Of a stretch of 64,000 bases of DNA, positions 12,294-24,576 are shown piece by piece (the stretch's first letter is position 1; every line of letters starts with the position of its first letter). Under the pieces are notes generated by a model that did no database searches, had not been told where the DNA came from, and saw only the letters and a program-made list of their open reading frames with translations. Source of the DNA: Drosophila pseudoobscura (lineage: Eukaryota > Arthropoda > Insecta > Diptera > Drosophilidae); the NCBI RefSeq assembly GCF_009870125.1, contig NC_046681.1:2728001-2792000 (forward strand), read 5' to 3'. The position numbers and the translations under genes are program-made.

Positions 12294-15200
12294 TTAACTC
12301 ACTTGGGGCATTAAGAGTGGGGACATTATACTGTATCCATCTGGGGTTATGGGTGTAAACGAACCAGTATCACAAAGAGGTTTGAATATTGTATCGGGCT
12401 TAGTATTGGCCGAAGAGTTTAAATTGCTCAATTCCTCACATTCCTGTATTTGATCAGATTGACTTTCCGGCAATTCAATAGAAGTGGCAGGGACTTCAAG
12501 AGCAGGAGTTAATAGTCGAGGGTAGTTGGAAATGTACTCCACAACCTCCAAAGCAGTAGGACGTTTGCTTGCTTCCTGGCTCCAGCATGCCTTTAAGAGA
12601 CCCTCTAGTTGGGGCTTAACACCTAAAGGTATATGCATCGTTTTACCATTCTTAACATATTCAAGCACCTGATTATTTGTTAAACCCTGGTATGGATATG
12701 AACCGAATGAAATTACTTCATAGAGTACCACACCGAATGACCATATATCAGAGGCTGGAGTAAACAATCCTAGGGCTAGTGTTTCTGGTGGCATCCAACG
12801 AACAGGAAAAAGCTTACGAGCACCCTTTCTGTTATACCTATAATAGTCACTCTCAAACGTTGGACGAGCCATACCAAAATCTGCTATTTTGACAACCCGC
12901 TGGGCATTAACTAGGCAATTTCTAAGCGCGATATCACGATGAACGTACTTCTTTTCTGCCAAGTAAGCAAGACCACATGCAACATCCATAGCATACAGCG
13001 TAAGACGCTTTGGCGAGATATCAGATTCATCAGTAAACTTCTCTTTCACCATATTCCTGCGAGCCAATAGATAAGTTTTTAAATCGCCGTATAACATGAA
13101 CTCCATTATTGTATATATTGGTTCATTCTGCAAGCAAACGCCTAGTAGCTTTATAATGTTTTTGTGATCAAATTTCTTCATAGCCTCTGCTTCTGACAAG
13201 AAGTCCAATCGATCTTCCATAGACTGCCCAGACTTCAGCGTTTTTACAGCTACAGCAGTCCACTGACCAGAAGTTATCTGTGCTTCTCCACCGTAAACCA
13301 TTCCAAAAGCACCCTCTCCTAACCGACGGTTAACCACAACATTCTCCTTTGGAATTTCCCATTTATCTAAAGTGTTAGTTTTATTCTGCGATGGAGATAG
13401 CAGGTCTATCCCAAACATTTTCATGATCTGTGCCGATCGTTTCAGTTTCCGGCTATATCGTTTCTTCCAAAACCAGAATGACGTAAATGATATTAAAGAT
13501 ATTGCAAGTAAACACAATACTATCGCGAAAACCATAGCAGCAATATCACAGTTCACTCGCAATGTACGAGCTAATCTTGAGAACCGGCAGTCATATCTTC
13601 CATCCTCTGGCACCACACCCTTTAACCATAATATATTGTTTAAGTTCAACGATAAATTACCTCCGCATACATGCATACTGGCTCCCTTACCATTTACGCT
13701 AGGCTTAAACTTTCCCACTTTTGCAAGACTCGAATTTTTCCACTGTAAAATGTCCAAGTCGATAATACGGGATCCCCCAAGCTCTCCTTGGGCAAAGGAC
13801 ACATTACCGGACAACCCTTCAAAATTAGTTTGCCCAATTAATTCCCTGAACCGATTTACAACCTCAGTATTTCTTAAATAATTGACAGCATATTGGTCCT
13901 TAAGGAGCAATTTGTGTGCGGCGATCGCATAGGCCCAAACAGCATCGTACGTAAAGCCCGCATAGTTCGAAGGCTCTCCAGATTGGTTTCTATATTCATC
14001 TAACCAAGCCCTTATAGGCTTTCCTTCCTGCATTAGTGCTTCAGGGTTACCAAATGGAGAGTGTCTTACACTAAAGTGACCTTCGATTGCCTGTAAAGGA
14101 TGTTCATTAAGTAGTTGATTTATTTATAAATAATATATACATCATAATTACATTTCTCAGCTCACTAGCAGTACAGCTATTGTTAACCATTCTTTGCCAC
14201 ATTTGAAAATCTTTTGGAAGCCAAGGTGGGAGAAACCAAATATAATCATCTTGTTGGGTCATCTACATATAAAAGCAACAATTTAAACAAAGTAATTTAT
14301 ATAAACTAATTATACAAACCCCTAACTTGTGCGCTTCACAAAATACGATCGCAGCATTTTGTACATGTACAATGTCTGCAATTATAATTTTAGCATGAGC
14401 TTCTTGTAATTTATGTAGATGCTAAAAATTTCAAAAATTTATAGTTATCGAATAATCATCAGTAACACAAACATATGTACCTCTTTCATTTCCATCGGTG
14501 TGACAACAGGTTGTAACTTTCGATTAATAATAAGAGTAAAATTTCGAAGTTTTAATTTCTTCTCCATGTGGGACGTATTATCATTGGATTCATTTTCCGT
14601 TAAAGATGCAACACGACTCCATTTAAATTTCTCCATGATATCGAGATATGCATCAATAAACAACCGATTTGAGCCAATTGTACGAAAAAAATTTGGATAG
14701 GCTTCGCGGTTACTAAAGGTAGCACCTTCTGCTGAATAAGACATTATCATCATATTCATGTGTTTTGAAATACCAGCTATTGGTTCTACAGTTTCGCTAC
14801 ACGCCGGTCCTAAAACACCCAGAATATTTGGAATACTGTAATAGTGTATAAAGGACTTCATAACCATATCCGACTTGCATTGCCCATTGTTTACTAAGAT
14901 TTCCAAATGATAGCCAGGCAGTATTGTTTGGTCTTTATTAATTGCTGATGCAGCATGTTTTGCTACATTCATTACATTTTCATGTCCTCTATAGGTTATA
15001 TTAATTGGAAATATACCACCAATCAATAGAGTAATAGGTTGATTGCTTTCCTTCCACAAATTGTAATAGTTTCTATTTTCCAAAAGCCAATGGCATGCAG
15101 CTTTATCGTAAATTTCAGTAGCAGAAATACTCAGATCCTTTCGATAATACTTTAGATCCATTCTAATATTTGACAAATGTTTGTCAGATAAATTAAAATA

Positions 15201-17990
15201 CCGTAGTGCATACATAAGTTGCTTGTCAGATGCCAAACTCTTAGCGTAGTATTTTAAAATTGGAGTAAGCTCATATTTGCAACCTGAGCGCTGTAAGTAC
15301 GTATAATCTTCACATCTTGGCATTGTGATTTGTTGAAAAGTGTTCTGGGCAAAAATTATTTCGGATGGGGTCCAATGCAAAATAATCAGTCTTTTGGATC
15401 CATCGGAAAATTTCTGTTCGTACTTTCTGATAAGCCAGTCAATTGTCTCTCTAAACTTCTCACCAATCCAAAGTACATTAACCATCATGGCAGTTTCATC
15501 CAACTGATCCTCCACAAAACTAGAATCGTTTCTGAACTCTGCTAATATTGTTACACATTTGTATCCATCGCAGTTCGGATTTCTATATACCTGAGCGCTT
15601 AAAAAATTGATAATAATAAATACGTATGATTTAAAAAAGCAGCTATAGTAAAACATGATTTTGTGGAAATTCTGGTGCGTATATGTATTTGAATACATAT
15701 GTATTTCATAGATAAATAACAAAATATTCCCTGTTTTGATAGTTTTAATTGGGGATATTTTTAGAGCTCTGTGCTTATTTTGCAAGTACATCAGGGGGAA
15801 CAGAGATCATTCGGCACGAGTGATTCTGGTATTTCTACCAGAAAAAACTAAACAAAACTGAAGTCTGTAGCTAAGAAAAATTATAAACTGATTACTGATT
15901 TTATGCCAAACATATATGCTATGTTTTTTCTCAATTTCGTGCTTTCCAATTTACTTTTATTTGTGAATGTGGATGGCGTTCTAGTGAAACGCCCTTAAAG
16001 TTAACAAATTATATTGTATAATAAAATTGGATTTTGCTCAAGTTATGTTGGCGGGAATTTGTATATACATAACTGTTTTCAGCCATATGTAAGCACATAC
16101 ATATGTGAGAAACTCATACGGACCAGAACAACTGAACAGAACAACTCCTTACGGCAAAGTCTTAGACAGGCAGGCTCCGGCTTTCACTTACTTTTGCGTG
16201 TTCAGCAAAATCGTTTCGTTTTCATTTTTAAGTGCTCCCGTTTTTACAAATTCTTGTCACATTTTCTCATTTGCTGTTAAAACGACAATTTAGTGTAAAT
16301 TAGGAAAATTATTGCGAAAGTAAAAACCGGAGCCAGCTAGAGAGTGTATTTAAGGAAATAAAATATTTTCAAACCTGCTTATTTGTAGAAGTTCATTTAG
16401 TACATTATCTTCCATTATATAGAGATCATAATACGTATTGTTGACATGTTGAAAGATTTCGTAATGTAAGCTTTCGTATGGTAACATGTCCTTTGTACCT
16501 TTTGATATCGGTACAAACCAGCCAAACCGACCAAGCGTTATTGAAGCACCCGCATCTAAAACATTCTCAGGTAAGGCACCAAAAGTATATGGCATCCAAG
16601 CTTGTAAATTAATCATACTGATATTTGGGTACCGATTATCTCGCCTAGGATTAAAATAACAAAATAAGAAAAATATTACATTTACCACTTAGCATATGAC
16701 GCATTGTTTTACCTAACTAAATCCAACGTCGTCCAGGCATCATAAGTATTTATCGGAACAATTCGAACATTTCTGTAACCTAACACATCTTTTAAAAACA
16801 TGAAGAATATACGCGTGATCACCTGGTGTAATGGTCGATTGGTCATTTGTAGTCCAATTTCCAATTCATTAGTTTTTGGGTCATTTGAAATAATATCTAA
16901 AAATGAATAATCCATCAATATAATCTTAGTAAATGAGCAAGTTAAAGCTGCGGCGCGCCCACAACAAATACCGGAAATTTTAATATTTTCACATTAAAAT
17001 ATTTATGCCATTGATTTAGAGCCAAAAGTCTAAATATTTAAAAACAATTAAATTTTATATATTTCCTACAAATGTAATATAATATATTTATTTTAAATTT
17101 TTTTGTATTTAGATTAAATATGGGCCTCTAAAAAGTGACTTTAATACATTTATACTTTAATCCAAGTGAATTCCTTTCAATTTTACTATGTTTATTTTTG
17201 AAAGCCACATATTTCCCTTATGCATGAGTGCCCTTCTTTTTACTACTAATACTTTTTTTCTCTCAGTGCACTCAGACCACTAAATGTTATTTCCTCTACG
17301 TAAGGGGCCATGAACTTCTATTACACCATTGAATCTAATATTAACTACCACAAATGTATTACATATTTTAAAAGGCCTTCAAGGAAATTTACAGATGGAC
17401 TTCATTCTCTTGAGAGACTATATAGACTGTATATGTATTGTAAATAAACTTCGTTTTTCAAGTTTAGCAGCCTTAGAGCCTTTTACGCGGCCTATCGATA
17501 GTTGGAAAACACATTGAAGAAAGTAGAGACGAAGAAAAGCTATCAGCTAGAGGTTATGGCGAAAAGAAAAAACGGAAAGACTTTAAGAAGACTAAATGTT
17601 TATATCACAGAACCGGTAGACTGCACTACCTTGGCTGCTGCATTCCACACCGTTCTACCATCCCCCAACCTGAAAGGAACATTCACTCGGCCCGCCTAGT
17701 AGCAAAATCATTATGATTTTACATTTTTTTTCGTAACTTCAAAACTGGAGATGCCACTGTATTGGTTGACGCTTCTTCCGAGGAAACAGACCATACATTC
17801 ACATGTACTTAAAATACTCCTATCAACATAGCAACTTTGAGTACAGGGTATAAAACTATTTAAATACTCAATACGCAGGAATGAAGAAAAATTGTCAGTA
17901 CGTACCATTGTTGTTAACGCAGTGAAATTTAGAACTATCTATTCCGGATGACACCAGAAGGATCACGAAAAATGGTAAAAGGCCAATCAT
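12294..17990 (-). CDS. VKR: Venus kinase receptor (Venus-flytrap domain plus tyrosine kinase)
   Basis: This is a single-pass receptor tyrosine kinase of the cell surface. Seven exons join in frame with GT/AG borders: 17990-17906, 16947-16713, 16644-16375, 15582-14481, 14421-14320, 14262-14152 and 14090-12294, giving about 1233 residues. The start is chosen because MIGLLPFFVILLVSS forms a signal peptide. Residues 29-379 form an N-terminal module, about 380-800 a GABA-B-like Venus-flytrap domain (starts ITLLIGGIFP), and 818-842 a membrane helix. The kinase (about 890-1160) has GEGAFG (893-898), VAVK (Lys918), HRD (Asp1021), DFG (1039-1041), tyrosines 1051-1052 and PVRWMPPE, so it looks catalytic. 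Known VKRs occur in many invertebrates and are reported missing from D. melanogaster. Their ligands include amino acids and, in mosquito, a neuropeptide hormone. There is no frameshift or stop, although the gene sits among transposons. The stop lies inside a CAA|GTGAGT donor-like site, so an extra last exon is possible. Confidence 0.88.
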
Positions 17991-18793
17991 CTTAATGTTA
18001 CAAATATTTTGAACAATAAAACCATAGCACTGCTCTGTAAAAATAAAAATAAATTCATTAAGAATCCGTTGATCAAAGCTCAAAATGAACAAAAAATTAA
18101 TTTAAAGTAATGTAGGCCGAAGTAAAAAAAATAATAACTCTAGGTAAACAATTCTAACTTTTTTCATGAACCAAATCGAGTTTTTCTGATATATTTTAAA
18201 CACAATTGTTTACTAAATTATAGAAATTTTTTCTATAAAATGTTTTAAAAATATAAAATTTCACATAACTTTAACATTACTAAGCTTTTAAATGCAAAAT
18301 TGATACATGATCAATACATATGTAGATTTGTATCCCAAATCACTTTTTTATCATACAAATTATAATGTACGATCTAAGAAAATATATTTTCATTGAATGG
18401 TTTTACATAAATATATCTCAAATCAATTGTCAATCACGCGCTTTGCGTTGGGAATGTGCAAAGAAAATATGTAGATGCATGTCGCACCTTGAAAACTGCC
18501 ATCGAGAAAATATGGACATAGATATATTGGTTTATAACAGTGGTATATTGAATATGCTGGAAGCACAAATGAAAATAAAAACGAAAAAAGCATTCTAAAC
18601 GCTGAAGACGAGAATGCATACATCAGAGCCGAATTCCCTGGGATCTACCTTTGAAGATTAGCTATGCGACATGTTCGTCACTGGCACATCTACATACTGT
18701 AGTGATTCCATATACATAATAGCTTTATCTTCATATGTCTCCTAAAAGTATGCACTCAAAAGCGGGAAGGGTGGCCATTCTGACTTCAGTGCT
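17991..18793. other. Upstream region of the receptor gene
   Basis: AT-rich DNA directly 5' of the receptor start on the minus strand. It presumably holds its promoter and 5' untranslated region. No TATA box, initiator or other core promoter motif can be called with confidence, and no other gene is seen. Confidence 0.3.
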
Positions 18794-19143
18794 GGCACAG
18801 CAATAACTTTTCAGTTTAGTACTACGATAAATGAATCCATTTATAGTTATAGTTATAGTTATTTGTATTTTTTGGACATGGACTCACACTTGTTTCCAGT
18901 TCTGTGGAACTGTCCAATATTTAATCTCGAATTACCTACAATGGTCGCCAAATCGCTCAAAACCACAGAATCTCAGTATAAAATCATTCTGCATTTTCCC
19001 AACCAAGCCCAATCGCAAGATGGAATTGTGGAAATTAAAAATAGGGGTACCGACTTCCAATCGGCTCATCGTTCAATGGTTCAAAAGAGCTTCAAAGCTA
19101 TAAACTTCGAAACAGCAGTAAACTGAAAAGTTATTGCTGTGCC
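18794..19143. mobile_element. 350-bp MITE-like element with perfect 24-bp inverted repeats
   Basis: The ends are an exact inverted repeat of 24 bp starting GGCACAGCAATAACTTTTC (18794-18817 and 19120-19143). The interior has no transposase. It contains an ATAGTTATAGTTATAGTTAT run near 18842. No clear target duplication was found (left flank AGTGCT, right flank AACTTT), so the superfamily is not assigned. It lies about 0.8 kb upstream of the receptor gene start. Confidence 0.7.
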
Positions 19144-19165
19144 AACTTTATAGTCAGGCACTCTA

Positions 19166-19215
19166 CATACATATATATATATATATATATATACATATGT
19201 ATATATATGTATATT
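19166..19215. repeat. (TA)n microsatellite
   Basis: A run of TA dinucleotides interrupted by ACATATGTATA, just before a DINE-1-like copy. Confidence 0.85.
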
Positions 19216-19238
19216 ATGGCAATATAATATACACCTGT

Positions 19239-20350
19239 TTTTATACCCGATACTCAAAATGAGTATTGGGGTATATTAGATTTGTGGTATAAGTGGATGT
19301 GTGTAACGTCCAGAAGGAATCGTTTCCGACGCCATAAAGTATATATATTCTTGATCAGCATCAATAGCCGAGTCGATTGAGCCCTGTCTGTCTGTCCGTC
19401 CGTCCGTCCGTCCGTCCTTCTGTCCGTCCCCTTCAGCGCCTAGTGCTCAAAGACTATAAGAGCTAGAGCAACGATGTTTTGGATCCAGACTTCTGTGATA
19501 TGTCACTGCTACAAACATATTTCAAAACTTTGCCCCGCCCACTTCCGCCCCCACAAAGGACGAAAATCTGTGGCATCCACAATTTTAAAGATACGATAAA
19601 ACCAATAACGCAGAGTCGTAGAGAATGACCATATTTTTGTAGACTGCAGAATCTGAATTGGATCGTATTATTATTATAGCCAGCATCAAGAAAACAATTT
19701 CATTTTTTCTCGCCCTGACTCCCTCTAACACACACGTAGCATAGGCGGCTTTTCTTAGAGTAAAACATTAGCGCCTAGATCTCAGAGACTATAAATGCTA
19801 GAGCAACCAAATTTGGTATCCACACTCCTAATATATCGGACCGAGACGAGTTTGTTTCAAAATTTAGCCACACCCCCTTCCGCCCCCGCAAAGGATGTAA
19901 ATCTGGGGATTTTCACAAATTTCAGAGACTATTAAGGCTAGAGAAACCAAATTTAGTATCCGCACTCCTGTTAGATCTCACTATACGTATATCTCAAAAT
20001 TTCGCCCCGCCCCCACAAAGGACGAAAATATGTTGCATCCACAATATTGCAGATTCGAGAAAACTAAAAACGCAGAATCATAGATAATGATCATATCTAT
20101 CAGATTGCTGAATCTGGATCAGATCAGATCATTTTTATAGCCAAAAGGAACAAATCAATTTGCAGTGGCTACGCAGCGCCCGACGTCACGCTCAGACTGA
20201 TTTTCTGTCTCTCTCGCACGCATTCTTTGTCGTGTCGTTCAATATTAGCGGCGTCTGCCGGAGGAGAGCCATACTGACTTAGTATCGGGTATAACTGTAG
20301 AGTTGCGGTGTCCGCAGCAACTCACAACGTTCACCCTCGTTTTTTTTTTT
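19239..20350 (+). mobile_element. DINE-1-like element, near complete
   Basis: It starts with TATACCCGATACTCAAAATG, which with GAGTATTGGGGTATA makes a 5' hairpin. The TCCAGAAGGAATCG block, the CTGTCTGTCCGTCC tract, and repeated 'accaaatttggtatcc' and 'cgcccacttccgccccc' blocks follow. It ends with TATCGGGTATAACTGTAGAG, the GTTGCGG...CCGCAGCAAC hairpin and a poly-T tail. About 1.1 kb, no coding capacity. Established knowledge: DINE-1/INE-1 and SGM-IS elements are non-autonomous Helitron relatives common in Drosophila. The copy at 48.8 kb is closely similar. Confidence 0.8.
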
Positions 20351-23300
20351 GATTAACGGATATAATGTCGCTATTTACCAAAATTAAACCGATTAAACGC
20401 ACTGTACATACTATAAACTACAATTTGCCATTGTTCTGCCACCAGCTAGACAGAAAGCAAAACAACAGCTCACACAGCTTGCATTTTACATAAGGTTTTT
20501 ATTCCAGGTCGCACCAATCTTCCAGTTAGTGACAAGTTTGAAATACGGCCATTATAAGAGCGCGACTAAATGGAACTAAATCGAAAAACAGGAAATGAAT
20601 GGGATTCTTTCCAGCTTGATTTAATTTAGAACGGTTCTCTTGGATGCAAAAGAAAATGATCCATTACGTATGTATGGGACATATTTGCACATATGTACAT
20701 AGTACAAACATATGTGCAAATCTCATAGTTTATATGAATTATTTATTTATTAAAATTCACATCACATATATGTATATATACTATGTACATATATGAATAT
20801 ACGTAATTTTCACCGTACCGGGAGAAAATGAATATATATATATATATATAATATATGAATTATATATATATACATATACATTATACATATAATATTATAT
20901 AAAATATTATTATTAAATATATAATTTTATTATACTGTATTATATTAGTATGAAGCCAACAAAAAATTAGGTACTGGTGTAGGCTCCCGGCACGGTGACA
21001 AAGAATTAAAAATTTTTGATTGACCGATAGATACTAGCAATACTTGTGCAAAGCTTTATCTGGATATCTAAGAAATGAACATAAACACCTTTTGGAAAAC
21101 CGAAGATTGTGTTTTTGCGGACGCTCAATGAGTAGTGCCAAAATGTTTAAAAAATCTTTTTCGCGGTCATTGTAATAGTATACACACTAAAAAAGTTGTG
21201 GTATCTTGCGTCTTAGCAAAATTGTACCGCATTTTTCCAATTCAGTTTATATTTAGAATGAAGAGACAATATTCTACGTAATATACATACATATATATGT
21301 ACATATGTATATTATCGGATTAGCTGGTGTTTTACACCGAATAAAATATTAATAAATATATACATATGTATGTATGTGTGTCTTCAAAGTATAATTTGTT
21401 TATAATTTTTCTTTAAGTTTTGAAATATATGATTTCCACCTTACCTCATAGTAACTCAATTGGTTCTTACCCGTCTAAGGACGGGTTGACTCAAATCAAA
21501 AAACTATATTCAGTGACGAAACTGCTTCCATGTGGGAAATGTACGTATTTTAAATATACTACGTCACTATAATTTTGTATATGTCAGCGTTTGTGATCTT
21601 AATAAAAAGACAAATAAAATGTATAATAAGAATTTACATATGTGCAAATTATAAATAAACAACATTTTCTTTGTGCGAGTATTTGTGAACCGTTTAATCT
21701 AATTTGATCAAAATTATATCCACCACCTATGAATGTCACTTGAACTACATATATATGAAAATATACTTACTTAATTGCGTTGTATTGTTTTATTTATTTA
21801 ATATATTACTTAATTAATTCTTTTATTTTTTAATTGAATCTGTCTTGACAACTACAAAATGTGGTTAAACCTTTATTCTGTTGAAAAAATATTCAAATAA
21901 ACACTCAAAATATTTTTTATTGATCGTATCCAAGATTTGTTGTGTTAAAGGTTTTTTGTTCAGTTTTGTTGTATTTGATCGCTGTCGGTGCGAATTGAAC
22001 GATCAAAAATTAACCATATACATCAATATGTATCATCTGTTTTTAAATATTCATCTTTTTTTTATGTTTAAAGATTTTTTAACATCGACAGAGAGATACG
22101 AAGTGGTATGTAGATTAAACCAACAATAATTTTATCTTAAAAAATTAATAATCGGATTAACGCAGCAAGCCACAGATATTTTCAAATGACACTATTTATG
22201 TACATATGTATGTATATACTTCGGTTTTAATAAGTATGTGCTTTCGACAAAGCTTGAAAAGTGACTGAAACTGAAAACGCAGAAGCATCTCGCTGAAGCT
22301 AATAACAGGCGCATTTTGTCCATGTTTTGACGATCACGAGAACCAACGAAATACTCTTTGTTGTGTTGTTGCATTTCGTTGCTAAGTAAACAAATAATTT
22401 GTTTGCTTCAATCAGTTACAAACCATTAGATTTGGAAGGAATTTTAACAGCCAACCACTTTCTAGTAGACTTTTATTAGTTTATTTAAATTCTTGCAAGC
22501 TGTGTTCAAAAATGCAAATAGTCGTTGCTAGAGTATAAAAGAAACATAATCATATTTATAATAAAAAATTTGCTTTATATGCAATTTCAAACATTTCAGC
22601 TAAGTATTTTGATGACCATTTTCACAATGTTAATTGCTCAGAAGAAAATTGGCATAACATGTATACATACATATGTTGTTAGATGTGCTAATCGAGACTA
22701 TAAATAGCTGTTACATCCAGTTTGACCTTTATCCATTCATGAGTACCGTGTATAACTGTTACAAAATGAGGATGACAGTATATTGAAAAAATCTTTATTT
22801 TACTTTCACGTGACACTTATGTATCATGCACGTTTTCATATATTTCTGTATTTGTATTTCTTGTAATCATTGTTTCTCGTTTCCTGGTCTTCCTCTGACA
22901 TATCTCAAATTGGCATGTTAAATGAAAATTTTACCATGGTCTAAAAAATTATGAATCGTAGAAGTAAGCATTTTTCAGGATATTAAAAAAAGGCAGATTC
23001 TGCTGTCTTTAAAGCCTGCGCCAGCCCAGTTTTTGTATTGAATAATATTAACAATGAATACACCTAATTAAAACACTTAATCAAGAATTATACGTTACAT
23101 AATTTACATTTATTCTATCTGAAAGATGTAGTGTGTAAGTAAATACAAATTGACCGAATGGTTGCTCTCCAACAAAATGAGCAACTTGAAATACTCATAT
23201 CTCCTAAATTAAAAATCTGATTTCCTTAAATTTTGCATTAACCAAAGCGCGTGTAAAGTTTCCGACTTTTGTCACCTGATTTCGGCTGAGGCCTCACTGT

Positions 23301-24576
23301 GCGACGTGTACTCGTACTGCATTAACTTCCCGGTACAGGTTCTTGTCTTCTTGGTCAGGTTGGATTAACACTTCACGAACGCCAGCTCGTTTGTCAGAGA
23401 ACTGGAAATATTTTCAAGCGTGCTAAAAGCGGCCCATACAAGAACCTTACCGTTCGTGAAGATTGGGTAAACACACTTATCACCGCCGAGGTCATCTTTT
23501 ATAATTGGTTGGCTAAGCGCCGATTTCAAAGTTCTCTTAACGTAATGTAACTGTTTATTATTGTTTCGTTGCTTCTGCCCACGCTCTTAATTGTTTGGAT
23601 CGCCTTTCTCGACGTTCGTCATCCAGCGAGAACTCTGAGGTACGCTCGTCTACATAACAGAAGGCCCTTTAAAATCGACGATCATCGTAATCAAACGTCT
23701 CGATGCCCATCCCAGTGACCTGGCTGCCACAATTATCCTAAACTAAACCAAAACTCATTGCTATCGCTTTAACACCAAGTCGGTGTTTTTGTTTCAGTGC
23801 TCGTAGTGTGCATAGTTGTTGACGGCTGCACATGTTCAGTGCGCTTCAAACTTTGAAATCTCGCTGGGGGCTGTTAAACTGGAAGGCCCGTGAGGCTGTA
23901 AGGCTGACCGTAAGAATAACGAGCATCATAACGACCTGGAAAGGGCTCTCGATAAGATCGGTAGTCCCGTGAGAGACGAGTTTGACGGGTGTGTGATTGT
24001 GCAAGATATTACCATGAAGTTGGAATTCAATAATGCGGATGCACCAAATCGAAGAGCTCTAATACGGTCACAGTGTATTGCCGGGTTCGCCAAACGGAGT
24101 TGACACAGTAAGCACAATATGCCACCTTTTGGGGCATGCCTTCCTCCTTTGTGGATAAGGATCCTGACCTTAAAAAGTGTTGAATCTGCAGCACCTATGG
24201 AGCTCCTTCTGGCTATAATATAGATTTGGCTCTTCTCTTGCATTTGTGTGTGTCGCACAAATGTAATCCGATTCCATGCATACAACAATCCTTTAATATA
24301 TTTTAGTAACCAATTCGTGCGTTATTATTTAAAATCAAGTTGATATAATCGATATCTTCTACCAAACATTTTTGTTACCAATAACGTTCAGGCAATTTAT
24401 TATTCGCATGCAGTCTAGTGCAAAGTGTATGTATATATGTATATACATATATATATTATACATATTTTATTACTTTATTAATATATATTATATTATATTA
24501 TATTTATATTTATATTTATTATATTACTAGCTGACCGGCAAACTTCGTACCGCCTAATAGTCGGATTTTTAATTTT
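20351..24576. other. Long stretch without a recognised gene
   Basis: AT-rich DNA with microsatellite blocks (20828-20950 and 24425-24530). The 23230-24290 part is GC-richer and has coding-like pieces on the plus strand, for example DLERALDKIGSPVRDEFDG near 23935. They have stops around them and match no family I know; a decayed retroelement gag is one guess. At 24524-24560 the words 'actagctgaccggcaaacttcgtaccgcc' look like a repeat end that is widespread in arthropods. Nothing else is supported. Confidence 0.35.
20828..20950. repeat. TA-rich microsatellite
   Basis: Alternating TATATA runs with ATATAATATATGAATTATATA, an AT-only low-complexity stretch. Confidence 0.8.

Noticed and set aside
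13372..13881. 169-codon plus-strand frame
   Set aside because: It lies wholly inside the receptor kinase exon on the other strand and is an antisense by-product.
15806..15822. ATTCGGCACGAG in a receptor intron, equal to a common cDNA-library adaptor
   Set aside because: Flanking DNA on both sides is ordinary intron sequence with no vector or poly(A) joined to it. A 12-bp chance match is the simplest reading.
17329..17699. Plus-strand frames in the first receptor intron
   Set aside because: They match no family; composition is mixed and there is no splice support.
19383..19430. GTCC/GTCT tandem tract as a satellite or CRISPR-like array
   Set aside because: The tract is a normal internal part of every DINE-1-like copy, with no spacer-repeat pattern.
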